Shown: positions 7,781-15,402, counted from the stretch's first letter. The stretch is 22,367 bases of DNA from Paracoccaceae bacterium (GCA_013214715.1 JABSSB010000131.1:1-22367); one strand, 5' to 3'. A program made the numbers and translations. The notes: generated by a model not told the origin, from the letters alone.

Positions 7781-7796
7781 GACAGAAGGCCAAAAC

Positions 7797-8348
7797 ATGA
7801 CACTGTCCAACACGCAGCAAGAATTTGTGCTGCATTTCGGCGAAATGGGCAGCAGATGGGGGATCAACCGGACGGTTGGACAGATCTATGCATTGCTGTT
7901 CATTTGCAAAAAACCGCTGAATGCCGAAGAGATCACATCCGCTTTGCATATCAGCAGATCAAACACGTCCATGGGGTTGAAGGAACTTCAGGCCTGGCAG
8001 CTTGTGCGCCTCAAACGCCGTCCCGGAGACCGGCGTGATTACTTCACAACCCCCGATGATCTTTGGGAGATTGTCAGAACCCTGGTCGCTGAACGCAAGA
8101 AACGCGAAATCGATCCGACTTTGTCAAAACTGCGCGAGCTTGAGATGCATGGCCCCACCGGAGACGATTATGGTGATGCGCGCATTTCGGAACTGCGAGA
8201 GTTGATCGAAACCCTCACCGGGTTCTATGAAGAGATGGAACGGCTCGAAACCCAACGACTTGTTACTCTGATGACATATGGCAGCCGTTTGGCCGGACTG
8301 ATCGACAAAGCTGGCGCTGCAATGCCCCTGTTCACTTCGCAAACGTAA
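7797..8348 (+). CDS. GbsR/MarR-family transcriptional regulator of the cydAB operon
   Basis: The 183-residue protein fits the GbsR branch of MarR regulators. It has the opening segment EFVLHFGEMGSRWGINRTVGQIYALLF, with WG-NRT typical of the branch, then a winged helix (LNAEEITSALHISRSNTSMGLKELQAW) with the wing KRRPGDRRDYF, followed by a long C-terminal helical dimerisation part. The start at 7797 has AGAAGG about 7 bases upstream. An ATG at 7779 would add six residues and is the only other start downstream of the predicted promoter. The stop lies 8 bases before the cydA start, so regulator and oxidase genes form one unit. Known GbsR proteins answer to choline or osmotic stress. A redox, quinol or other signal for this oxidase-linked member is inference. 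Confidence 0.87.
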   Translation: MTLSNTQQEFVLHFGEMGSRWGINRTVGQIYALLFICKKPLNAEEITSALHISRSNTSMGLKELQAWQLVRLKRRPGDRRDYFTTPDDLWEIVRTLVAERKKREIDPTLSKLRELEMHGPTGDDYGDARISELRELIETLTGFYEEMERLETQRLVTLMTYGSRLAGLIDKAGAAMPLFTSQT

Positions 8349-8356
8349 GGTTGGCT

Positions 8357-9763
8357 ATGGACGCTCTCGACACACTCATGCTCAGCCGCATTCAGTTTGC
8401 GGCCAATATCTCATTCCACATCCTGTTTCCCACCATCACGATTGCTCTGGGCTGGGTACTTCTGTTCTTCCGGGTTCGCTTCGCACAGACAGGTGCCGAG
8501 AAATGGATGAACGCCTATCGACTCTGGGTGAAGATATTCGCGCTCAGCTTTGCGCTGGGCGTGGTGTCGGGCATCACCATGTCCTTCCAGTTTGGCACCA
8601 ACTGGCCGGGCTTCATGAAAACAGTTGGAAATATCGCCGGACCTTTGCTGGCCTATGAAGTGCTGACAGCCTTTTTCCTCGAAGCCGCCTTTGTCGGCAT
8701 CATGCTCTTTGGCGCGTCCCGCGTGCCGGCGTGGCTGCATGTGCTGGCGACCGCGCTGGTGGCCTTTGGCACAACGGTCTCGGCCTTCTGGATCATCGTT
8801 CTCAACAGCTGGATGCACACGCCCCAAGGGTTCGAGATGATCGATGGCGTGGCCCATGCGACCAATTGGATGGAGATCATTTTCAACCCCTCCATGCCCT
8901 ATCGGTTCACCCATATGATGCTGGCCAGCTTCCTGACGGTGTCGTTTTTGATCGCCGGTGTTTCAGCGTTTCGCTGGCTGATCGGCGATCGAAGCGCCGA
9001 AATCAGAACAACCTTGAAAACCGGCCTGCTTCTGGGCGCTGTGCTGATCCCTGCGCAAATTCTGATGGGTGACAAACATGGGCTCAACACGCTGGAATAT
9101 CAGCCACAGAAAGTCGCCGCCATGGAAGGCAATTGGGAGACACAATCCAACGTGCCGCTGCTGCTCTTTGCCATCCCGGATGAAGCGGCGCGGGAAAACC
9201 GGTTCGAGATTGCAATCCCCAACATCGCCTCGCTTATCCTAACCCATAGCTTTGACGGCGTTGTGCCCGGGCTAAACGATTTTGTGGCAAAAGATGGCAC
9301 GGTCGAGCATCCACCTGTGGCCCCGGTTTTCTGGTCATTTCGGGTGATGGTCGGCACCGGCATGGCCATGCTGCTGCTGAGCTGGGTGTCGGCCTTTTAC
9401 ATGTGGCGCTGGCGCCATCTTGAGGGTCGGACATGGTTTGCCGCCGAAGGAGTGCCGCGAGTGATCCTCTTCGCGCTGGTGCCGATGGCCTTCTCGGGCT
9501 GGGTGGCCACGCTCGCCGGGTGGTACACGACCGAAATCGGTCGCCAACCCTGGCTTGTGCAGGGCGTGCTGACCACGGAAGTTGCCGTGGCAGAGGTGCC
9601 CGCACCCATGGTGATGGGCACCCTTGTGGCCTATCTCGCGGTCTATGCTGCCTTGCTCATCGCCTATATCGGCGTGGTCGTCTACCTGGCCCGCAAAGCG
9701 AGCGGAACGGGCGGCATGTCCACTCCGCGTCCGGCCAGTGCCATTCTGACACCGGGGGAATGA
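8357..9763 (+). CDS. cydA: Cytochrome bd-type quinol oxidase subunit I (CydA, short Q-loop type)
   Basis: The 468-residue integral membrane subunit oxidises quinol and carries the haems of bd oxidase. Visible ligands are H21 (haem b595, in NISFHILFP), E101 and E109 (proton and haem d region, in YEVLTAFFLEAAFVG), H186 (haem b558, YRFTHMM) and R329/M331 (FRVMVG, haem b558 ligand Met). The GRQPW motif is in the C-terminal part. The Q-loop after HGLNTLEYQPQK is short, as in the cyanide-insensitive (CIO) branch, and lacks the long insertion of E. coli CydA. The ATG at 8357 has AAGG 6 bases upstream; a TTG two codons earlier is less likely. It sits in an operon with the GbsR regulator and cydB. I see no cydX-like small gene after cydB and no cydDC in the window. 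Confidence 0.96.
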   Translation: MDALDTLMLSRIQFAANISFHILFPTITIALGWVLLFFRVRFAQTGAEKWMNAYRLWVKIFALSFALGVVSGITMSFQFGTNWPGFMKTVGNIAGPLLAYEVLTAFFLEAAFVGIMLFGASRVPAWLHVLATALVAFGTTVSAFWIIVLNSWMHTPQGFEMIDGVAHATNWMEIIFNPSMPYRFTHMMLASFLTVSFLIAGVSAFRWLIGDRSAEIRTTLKTGLLLGAVLIPAQILMGDKHGLNTLEYQPQKVAAMEGNWETQSNVPLLLFAIPDEAARENRFEIAIPNIASLILTHSFDGVVPGLNDFVAKDGTVEHPPVAPVFWSFRVMVGTGMAMLLLSWVSAFYMWRWRHLEGRTWFAAEGVPRVILFALVPMAFSGWVATLAGWYTTEIGRQPWLVQGVLTTEVAVAEVPAPMVMGTLVAYLAVYAALLIAYIGVVVYLARKASGTGGMSTPRPASAILTPGE

Positions 9764-9766
9764 GCC

Positions 9767-10780
9767 GTGCTGCCTGATTTTTCCAATCCGCATGACTGGT
9801 TGCCCTGGGCCTTTGCGTCTCTGATGGGGCTGTCGATCCTTGTCTATGTGGTGCTGGATGGCTTTGACCTGGGCGTTGGCATCCTTTTTCCGCTCGCCGA
9901 GCGGGCCGAGCAGGACAAGATGATCGGCTCCATCGGGCCATTCTGGGACGCCAACGAAACCTGGCTGGTTTTGGCCGTTGGGCTGTTGTTGGTGGCCTTT
10001 CCGTCCGCGCATGGCATGATCTTGTCGACACTGTATCTGCCGGTCTTTATGATGCTGATCGGCCTGATCCTGCGCGGCGTCGCTTTCGAGTTCCGCGCCA
10101 AAGCCCGCGATCACCACAAGAGGTTATGGAACCGCCTGTTTTTCGTTGGCTCCGTTATCACTGCCCTCGCGCAAGGGTTCATGCTGGGCCTTTATATCAT
10201 GGGGTTGGAGCAAACGCCCGCCACACTCGCCTTCGCTTGTCTGACGGCCGCATTTCTGGCTGTTGGATACAGCTTTATCGGCGCAACATGGCTGATCCAC
10301 AAAACCGCAGACGATCTTCAGCTGAAATCCCTGAAATGGGCACGGCAAAGCCTGTGGGGTGTGATCCTTGGCATCCTGGCGGTTTCGGTTGCGACGCCTT
10401 TGGTCAGCACCCGTATCTTCGACAAATGGTTCACTTGGCCCGAGCTGCTTTGGCTCGCTTCGCTGCCACTGATCTCGGCCGTGCTTGTGGCCGTGATCTG
10501 GCGCATGCTGCGGCAGATGCCTTATTCGCAAGATCGATTCAGCTGGCTGCCATTCGCCACGGCCAGCACCGTCTTTGCTCTGGCCTATCTTGGTCTGGCA
10601 TACAGCTTTTACCCCTATGTCGTGCCAGAACGGTTGACAATCTATGACGCCGCGGCCGCTCCTGAAAGCCTGCTGATCATCTTGATAGGGGCCTGCATCG
10701 TGGTGCCAGTGATCATAGGCTACTCCATCCTCGCCTATGTAATTTTCCGCGGCAAAGCGACTGAGCTGCGCTATGAATGA
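9767..10780 (+). CDS. cydB: Cytochrome bd-type quinol oxidase subunit II (CydB)
   Basis: The 337-residue subunit has about eight hydrophobic helices and the family's N-terminal pattern: LVYVVLDGFDLGVGIL, the IGPFWDANETWLVLA segment and RGVAFEFRAK. It pairs with CydA in the inner membrane and carries no haem ligands of its own. It begins at GTG, 3 bases after the cydA stop, with GGGGGAA as the ribosome site inside the end of cydA. The length and the compact helices fit the CIO-type pair. The gene ends 57 bases before the photolyase-like gene, and only a weak 4-base stem (GACG/CGTC) is seen in that gap, so read-through into the flavoprotein gene is possible. Confidence 0.96.
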   Translation: MLPDFSNPHDWLPWAFASLMGLSILVYVVLDGFDLGVGILFPLAERAEQDKMIGSIGPFWDANETWLVLAVGLLLVAFPSAHGMILSTLYLPVFMMLIGLILRGVAFEFRAKARDHHKRLWNRLFFVGSVITALAQGFMLGLYIMGLEQTPATLAFACLTAAFLAVGYSFIGATWLIHKTADDLQLKSLKWARQSLWGVILGILAVSVATPLVSTRIFDKWFTWPELLWLASLPLISAVLVAVIWRMLRQMPYSQDRFSWLPFATASTVFALAYLGLAYSFYPYVVPERLTIYDAAAAPESLLIILIGACIVVPVIIGYSILAYVIFRGKATELRYE

Positions 10781-10837
10781 CGCCTCTCGTCAAGACGGCG
10801 CACCAGCTTAGCTCTACCCCAAAACAAGGAGCCTCCC

Positions 10838-12076
10838 ATGCCTGACGATCTGTTCGGCCCGTCAACCATGGTCGCAACCCGCCGCGAGGCGCTGCGTCGC
10901 ATGGATGGTTTTGCGCCAGCAATGGGCAAACGCTATGCAAACCGTCGCAACTATGATCTTGGTCCCGGCCAGCATCGCGGCGTGTCGCAACTGTCCCCTT
11001 ATATCAGGCGTCGCCTGGTCACAGAACCGGAAGTGATCCGCGCGGCTGTGACCCAACATGGTCCCGATGGTGCCGAGAAATTCATTCAAGAGGTTGTCTG
11101 GCGCGGCTATTTCAAAGGCTGGCTGGAACGCCGCCCGCAGGTCTGGACAGAGTATCGCACGGGTCTGGGCCGCGACCTTGACGCGCTGTCCCGCGATCGC
11201 CGCCTGCGCCGCGCGGTTGAGAGCGCTGAAGCAGGAAATACGGGTCTGGACTGTTTAGACGCATGGGTCGAAGAACTGATCGAAACCGGCTATCTGCACA
11301 ACCACGCCCGGATGTGGTTCGCCTCGATCTGGATCTTCACGCTTGACCTGCCCTGGCGCCTCGGCGCGGATTTCTTCTTGCGGCATCTGTTGGACGGTGA
11401 TCCGGCATCGAACACTCTCGGGTGGCGCTGGGTGGCGGGTCTGCATACACGCGGCAAAGCCTACAAAGCCGACACTTGGAACATCGCAAAATTCACCCAA
11501 GGCCGTTTCGAGCCGCGTGTTTCTGACCTTGCGCAGGACATCCATCCCTTGGACGCGATGGAGCCGGACGGGCTGCCCCCGCTGCACCCTTTGCGACAGA
11601 TCACACCACCGCAACCCGGTCGTCCTACCGCCATTTTGATTACAGAAGAGGACTGCAATCTCGAAGCGTTTGACCTTTCGAGCTTTGAGGTGCGAGGTGC
11701 CGCCATGCTACAGGCGACCCATCTGCGCTCCCCGTTGGAGACATCAGCGCTGATCAGCGCCTTCGACCAAGAGGCGCTAACAGATGCTGCGGAGCGGAGC
11801 GGGCTGGAAGCGTTGCCCATGCGTGCAGGGGTTCCGCGCGATTTGGCTGTATGGGCACAGAAACTGGGGGCCCAGCAGATCTGGACGCCATATGTGCCCG
11901 AAGGCCCCGTGCGCGACTGGCTGAATGAAGCAAGGCCCCATCTTACCGAGGCCGGGATCTCCATGGTTGAAACCCGGCGTGATTGGGATGGCGCAATCTG
12001 GCCATTGGCAACTGCCGGCTTTTTCAAAGTGAAGAAGAAAATCCCAGATATCCTGGCGCAACACGGGTTGCTTTGA
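10838..12076 (+). CDS. Photolyase/cryptochrome-like FAD protein with reversed domain order
   Basis: In this 412-residue protein, residues about 15-230 match the FAD-binding helical domain of the photolyase/cryptochrome superfamily: GVSQLSPYIRRRL (48-60), KFIQEVVWRGYF (81-92), LDCLDAWVEELIETGYLHNHARM (137-159) and DGDPASNTLGWRW (186-198). Known photolyases place this after an N-terminal alpha/beta antenna domain. Here the protein starts directly with the FAD part. About 150 residues follow at the C-terminus that read like an alpha/beta domain (ILITEEDC at 266-273; LAVWAQKLGAQQIWTPY; an end segment LATAGFFKVKKK). The expected role is blue-light-driven DNA repair or light sensing, but activity is not shown. 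The ATG has AAGGAG 6 bases upstream. It lies between cydB and the RegA-like gene on the same strand. Confidence 0.82.
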   Translation: MPDDLFGPSTMVATRREALRRMDGFAPAMGKRYANRRNYDLGPGQHRGVSQLSPYIRRRLVTEPEVIRAAVTQHGPDGAEKFIQEVVWRGYFKGWLERRPQVWTEYRTGLGRDLDALSRDRRLRRAVESAEAGNTGLDCLDAWVEELIETGYLHNHARMWFASIWIFTLDLPWRLGADFFLRHLLDGDPASNTLGWRWVAGLHTRGKAYKADTWNIAKFTQGRFEPRVSDLAQDIHPLDAMEPDGLPPLHPLRQITPPQPGRPTAILITEEDCNLEAFDLSSFEVRGAAMLQATHLRSPLETSALISAFDQEALTDAAERSGLEALPMRAGVPRDLAVWAQKLGAQQIWTPYVPEGPVRDWLNEARPHLTEAGISMVETRRDWDGAIWPLATAGFFKVKKKIPDILAQHGLL

Positions 12077-12084
12077 TCCGCGAC

Positions 12085-12105
12085 CCTACACTGAAACACT
12101 GTAGG
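12085..12105. promoter_or_regulatory. Inverted repeat between the photolyase-like gene and the response regulator gene
   Basis: CCTACA at 12085-12090 and TGTAGG at 12100-12105 form 6-base perfect arms around a 9-base spacer. It begins 9 bases after the photolyase stop codon. No T-run follows, so it is a poor intrinsic terminator. It could equally be a binding site in the promoter region of the response regulator gene, about 85 bases upstream of the chosen start. The choice between the two is open. Confidence 0.35.
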
Positions 12106-12188
12106 ACAGATTGACGCGACTAAGATCCGATGCGCGCTGCCACGCGTATACGTAACAAGAAAAACCAGTGACTGAGGAGATGTTCAAG

Positions 12189-12746
12189 GTGAGCATCACA
12201 CAAAAGTATCCGACGCTTTTGATCGTTGACAATGATGAGCTGGGCCGCGCCCGGCTCGCGGCGGACCTCCGCGCGCGCGGCATGGACGTTATGGGCGTCC
12301 CAACCGTGAGAGAGGCTCTTATCACGCTGCGCACCCGCAGCATCGATTTGGGTATTTTCGAACTGCGCCTGCCCGACGGCTCTGGCCACGAAATTCTAAA
12401 AGCTGCTGGCGAGATGCAGCCAGACGCCCGTTGCTTGATCCTGACGCGGTATGGCGATATCGCCCATGCCGTGATCGCGGCGCGCAAAGGTGCCGTGGCC
12501 ATGCTGGCCAAACCAGCCACACCCGATGAGATCGTCGAAGCGCTGGCCGCCCCCAACAAAGCCAATGCACCGATGCCGGACCATGCCGCCATTCACCCAG
12601 ATCATGCGCGGTTAGAACATATCGCGCACGTGTTCCGCACTGATGCGGGCGGCAACGTGTCCAAGGCAGCGCGGCTTTTGAACATGCATCGGCGGACACT
12701 GCAGCGGACTTTGGACAAAATTCGGCATAGTGAAGATGCCGCCTAG
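12189..12746 (+). CDS. RegA/ActR-like response regulator with Glu at the phosphoacceptor position
   Basis: The product is about 185 residues, with a receiver domain followed by a proline-rich linker and a FIS-type helix-turn-helix (NVSKAARLLNMHRRTLQRTL), the layout of RegA/PrrA/ActR regulators that act with RegB-type kinases in redox control. The receiver has the acidic start LLIVDND, the ILTRYGDIAHAV segment with the conserved Thr, and the AKPA lysine. The strand that should read V-D-L-R-L reads FELRLPDGSG, so the phosphorylated Asp is replaced by Glu. Such a change often mimics the phosphorylated state. The GTG at 12189 has GAGGAG 9 bases upstream. The ATG at 12180 is too close to that site, and a GTG at 12168 has no good site. 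The gene overlaps the start of the next one. Confidence 0.84.
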   Translation: MSITQKYPTLLIVDNDELGRARLAADLRARGMDVMGVPTVREALITLRTRSIDLGIFELRLPDGSGHEILKAAGEMQPDARCLILTRYGDIAHAVIAARKGAVAMLAKPATPDEIVEALAAPNKANAPMPDHAAIHPDHARLEHIAHVFRTDAGGNVSKAARLLNMHRRTLQRTLDKIRHSEDAA

Positions 12747-13602
12747 CGACAGCGGCGTCTCAGAGACCTCGACAGGGTCAATGCGCTGGATTGAGAGCGA
12801 TCCTAGACTTGCAGCTCTGTTCCGCTTGATCCTTGGACTCAGACGTCCTGGAACAGGATGGCGTCGCATCAGCGCGGCACTGGCCTATGGGTTTGTCTGC
12901 CACCTGATCTTTGCAGCCGGCGTCCTCGCAATGATCGCCGCCATGTTTTTTGGGATGAGCCAAAGTTTCGGGCGCGTCCCCGAACCTTGGAGCCTGTTGG
13001 TAAACGCCGTTCTTTTGCTACAATTTCCGCTGGCTCATTCTCTGCTGCTTGGCGCGCGTGGTCGCCAATGGCTGTCGCGGCTGGGCCCCAAGGATCATGG
13101 AGCCACGCTTCTGACCACCAACTTTGCCATCATCGCGTCTGCCCAACTGTTTACCCTATTTGCCTTCTGGACGCCAAGCGGCGTGATCTGGTGGGAGGCA
13201 AGTGGCGCGGTGTTCTGGGGTCTGTGCGCGGCTTATGGGGCAGCCTGGTTGCTGCTGCTGAAAGCCAGTTTCGATGCGGGGGCCGAGGTGCAATCCGGCG
13301 CCTTGGGATGGATGTCGTACCTGCAAGATATAAAACCAACCTATCCGGATATGCCGACGCTTGGTCTGTTCCGGATCATACGGCAGCCGATCTATGTCGC
13401 CTTCGCCCTTACCCTGTGGACCGTGCCTGTCTGGACGCCGGATCAACTGGTCTTGGCTGCGATTTTGACGGCGTATTGCTTGCTGGCTCCAGTTTTGAAG
13501 GAGCGCCGTTTCGCCCGGCGGTACGGCGCAAGGTTTGACCGCTACCGCGCCGCAACACCTTATGCCCTGCCACGATTGAGGACGAGGAACCGGGATGCGT
13601 GA
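12736..13602 (+). CDS. Integral membrane protein of the NnrU/MddA/isoprenylcysteine methyltransferase type
   Basis: The roughly 288-residue protein has five or six hydrophobic helices. The middle segment FPLAHSLLLGARGRQWL, followed by a helical pair, and the C-terminal part IIRQPIYVAFALTLW...TAYCLL...KERRFARRYGARFDRYR resemble NnrU-like proteins and MddA-type (methanethiol S-methyltransferase) members of the membrane methyltransferase superfamily. The usual RHPxY and paired EE of that superfamily are RQPIY and KE here, so catalysis and substrate are uncertain. The start is uncertain: the ATG at 12736 overlaps the regulator gene by 11 bases, a GTG at 12730 is possible, and an ATG at 12781 would avoid overlap. 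It overlaps the UbiG-like gene by 8 bases, so the four genes from the regulator to 14703 form a unit. Confidence 0.78.
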   Translation: MPPSDSGVSETSTGSMRWIESDPRLAALFRLILGLRRPGTGWRRISAALAYGFVCHLIFAAGVLAMIAAMFFGMSQSFGRVPEPWSLLVNAVLLLQFPLAHSLLLGARGRQWLSRLGPKDHGATLLTTNFAIIASAQLFTLFAFWTPSGVIWWEASGAVFWGLCAAYGAAWLLLLKASFDAGAEVQSGALGWMSYLQDIKPTYPDMPTLGLFRIIRQPIYVAFALTLWTVPVWTPDQLVLAAILTAYCLLAPVLKERRFARRYGARFDRYRAATPYALPRLRTRNRDA

Positions 13603-14314
13603 TACAGATAGAAATGACCTCGGTATTTATGATGACGTGGCTGATCAATGGTGGTCGGATGACATCCGTTGGGTGCGTACGCTGCGCAATATGGTTCCGG
13701 GCCGATTGGCCTGGTTTGACAAACGCATCGACTGGGCAGGCAAACGGGTGCTCGATCTGGGATGCGCCGGCGGCTTCATGGCTGAAGCGCTGTCAGATCG
13801 CGGCGCAATCGTAACCGGGCTGGACCCTGCCGCAGACGCCATTCGCGCGGCCCAAGCACATGCAGATGCCACCGGGCGGGACATCACCTATGACGTTGGG
13901 ATCGGCGAAAGCCTGCCTTACGAGGATGGCTGTTTCGACGCTGTGGTCTGTGTGGACGTTCTGGAACATGTCAGTGACCTGCAATTGGTCGTCGGCGAGG
14001 TAAGCCGGGTGCTTCGGCCCGGCGGGATGTTCCTGTTCGACACGATCAATCGCACTCGTATCGCTCACCTGGTCACGATCACGATGGCGGAAAATGTGCT
14101 GGGCTTGTTGCCACGCGGCACACATGACCCTGCCCTGTTCATTCGTCCATCTGAGCTGCGCAAAACCCTGACCGATGCCGGGCTTGTTGCGGGTGCATTC
14201 ACCGGTCTCGCTCCGCGCGGTATCACGACGCGCCTGGATTTCACCTTCGCGCCATTTCCAAGTCAGTCCGTCATTTACATGGGCACAGCCCGCAAACCCA
14301 AGGCACCCACATGA
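13595..14314 (+). CDS. UbiG-like class I SAM-dependent methyltransferase
   Basis: The 239-residue protein has the class I methyltransferase core: motif I VLDLGCAGG at 52-60, the acidic end of strand 2 at D77 (TGLDPAA), DVLEHV at 121-126 and LRPGGMFLF at 140-148. The start (YDDVADQWW), FDTINRT, and the segment IAHLVTITMAENVLGLLPRGTHDPALFIRPSEL closely follow UbiG, the O-methyltransferase of ubiquinone synthesis, including its membrane-contact region. The N-terminal region differs from canonical UbiG (no SRWWDPEGxFxxLHxxNPxR pattern), so it is probably a paralogue acting on a quinone precursor or another aromatic or lipid substrate. It overlaps both neighbours. The context of a redox-type regulator and a membrane methyltransferase-like protein, near a quinol oxidase, hints at a respiratory-quinone or membrane role, which is inference. 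Confidence 0.85.
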   Translation: MRDTDRNDLGIYDDVADQWWSDDIRWVRTLRNMVPGRLAWFDKRIDWAGKRVLDLGCAGGFMAEALSDRGAIVTGLDPAADAIRAAQAHADATGRDITYDVGIGESLPYEDGCFDAVVCVDVLEHVSDLQLVVGEVSRVLRPGGMFLFDTINRTRIAHLVTITMAENVLGLLPRGTHDPALFIRPSELRKTLTDAGLVAGAFTGLAPRGITTRLDFTFAPFPSQSVIYMGTARKPKAPT

Positions 14315-14703
14315 CCCAGATTTCCCTGTTGCTGACTGCGTTTCTGTTCGGAGGCATGGTTCTCTACTCCTTCGGTTTTGCGGCCATTGCTTTCCATGCG
14401 TTGCCAGCGAAAACCGCGGGCGGCCTGCTGCGCGCGGCGTTCCCATGGTTCTATCTGTTTGTGATCGTAACGGGGGCGGCCGGAGCGTTGGCCACGCTGT
14501 CAAGCAGCGGACGAGCCGCAGCCTATCTGGCGGTCATCGCAGTGACTGCTCTATTCGCACGCCAAATCCTGATGCCCGCCATCAACGCAGCGACAGATGC
14601 AGGCAACAAAACCCGCTTCAACCTGCTGCATGGCCTGTCTGTTGTCCTGACGCTTGGCCATATCGTGCTGGCCGCATGGGTGATCTTGCAACTGGCGGCC
14701 TGA
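14311..14703 (+). CDS. DUF4149-like small membrane protein
   Basis: The 130-residue protein has four hydrophobic segments and the family's pattern: LLLTAFLFGGMVLYSFGFAAIAFHALP, LLRAAFPWFYLFVIV, ARQILMPAINAATDAGN and FNLLHGLSVVLTLGHIVLA. DUF4149 proteins are small integral membrane proteins of unknown function, and nothing catalytic is visible. The start overlaps the UbiG-like stop as ATGA, making it the last gene of the four-gene cluster that begins with the RegA-like regulator. It converges on livF with only 12 bases between the two stop codons, so there is no room for a terminator between them. Confidence 0.83.
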   Translation: MTQISLLLTAFLFGGMVLYSFGFAAIAFHALPAKTAGGLLRAAFPWFYLFVIVTGAAGALATLSSSGRAAAYLAVIAVTALFARQILMPAINAATDAGNKTRFNLLHGLSVVLTLGHIVLAAWVILQLAA

Positions 14704-14715
14704 TCATAACGCCTG

Positions 14716-15402
14716 TCAGACACCCAGAAATCGACGGCTCGTTTCGCTGTCCAGATCTGAAATAGGCCCATCCCAGACTGAGCGTCCGCGCTCCAAAACC
14801 GTGGCGCGGTCGCAAATCTGGCGCAGCTCTTTCAGGGATTTGTCGATCACCAGAATGGACAGGCCCGTCTCGTGTTTGAGCTGCGCGATCGAGGTCCAGA
14901 TTTCCTGACGGATCAACGGTGACAAACCCTCGGTCGCCTCGTCGAGTATCAACAGGCGTGGATTGGTGATCAAAGCCCGACCGATGACCAGCATCTGCTG
15001 CTCACCTCCCGACAGCGACCCGGCCCGCTGCGCCGAACGTTCCTGCAGACGGGGGAACAGCGCTACAACCTTGGCAAAATCCCAATGGCCCGGACGCGCC
15101 ACGGCTAACAGGTTTTCCCGCACCGTCAGATCACGAAAGGCTCTGCGGGTTTCGGGGACAAGGCCAACGCCTAGTCGCGCCACTGCATGGCTCGACAAGC
15201 CGCTTATATCCTGCCCGGCAAAACGCATCGTGCCTTGGCTGGTCACCATTCGGCAAATCGCCCGCACCGTGGTCGATTTGCCCATGCCGTTGCGCCCCAT
15301 CAAGGCCACGACCTCACCTTCGCCCACGGTCAGATCAACCCCGAACAAGGCTTGGCTGGCGCCATAATCGGCGGTCACTTGGGACAAGGACAGAAGGCTC
15401 AT
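14716..15402 (-). CDS. livF: ABC transporter ATPase, LivF type
   Basis: The 228-residue ATPase energises import in the HAAT (branched-chain amino acid, amide, urea) transporter family. It shows Walker A GRNGMGKS at 36-43, the signature LSGGEQQ, Walker B LLILDEATEGLSP, and a final strand ILVIDKSLKEL where LivF proteins usually read VEQN, so the switch-region residue is atypical. It is the last gene of the transporter operon and overlaps livG by ATGA. The substrate cannot be read from the ATPase. The symbol denotes the family, not proven branched-chain amino acid transport. Confidence 0.93.
   Translation of the reverse strand: MSLLSLSQVTADYGASQALFGVDLTVGEGEVVALMGRNGMGKSTTVRAICRMVTSQGTMRFAGQDISGLSSHAVARLGVGLVPETRRAFRDLTVRENLLAVARPGHWDFAKVVALFPRLQERSAQRAGSLSGGEQQMLVIGRALITNPRLLILDEATEGLSPLIRQEIWTSIAQLKHETGLSILVIDKSLKELRQICDRATVLERGRSVWDGPISDLDSETSRRFLGV

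Noticed and set aside
7640..7796. FNR or CRP-type site controlling cydAB
   Set aside because: No TTGAT-N4-ATCAA or TGTGA-N6-TCACA pattern was found by eye. The dyad present fits a MarR/GbsR site better.
9335..10117. A 260-codon minus-strand open frame
   Set aside because: It is antisense to cydA/cydB and His/Gln/Gly-rich, typical of shadow frames opposite membrane protein genes.
12085..12105. Intrinsic terminator for the photolyase-like gene
   Set aside because: The stem is only 6 bases and no T-run follows, so it is listed as an inverted repeat of unclear role instead.
12117..12167. TTGACG (12111-12116) with TATACG (12147-12152) as a promoter for the response regulator
   Set aside because: The spacing of 30 bases is far outside the 16-18 expected, and no better -10 element lies at the right distance.
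13595..14314. Calling this gene ubiG, or the rhodoquinone enzyme rquA
   Set aside because: The core is UbiG-like but the N-terminal substrate region departs from canonical UbiG. I see no feature that specifically supports RquA. Left as a UbiG-like paralogue.
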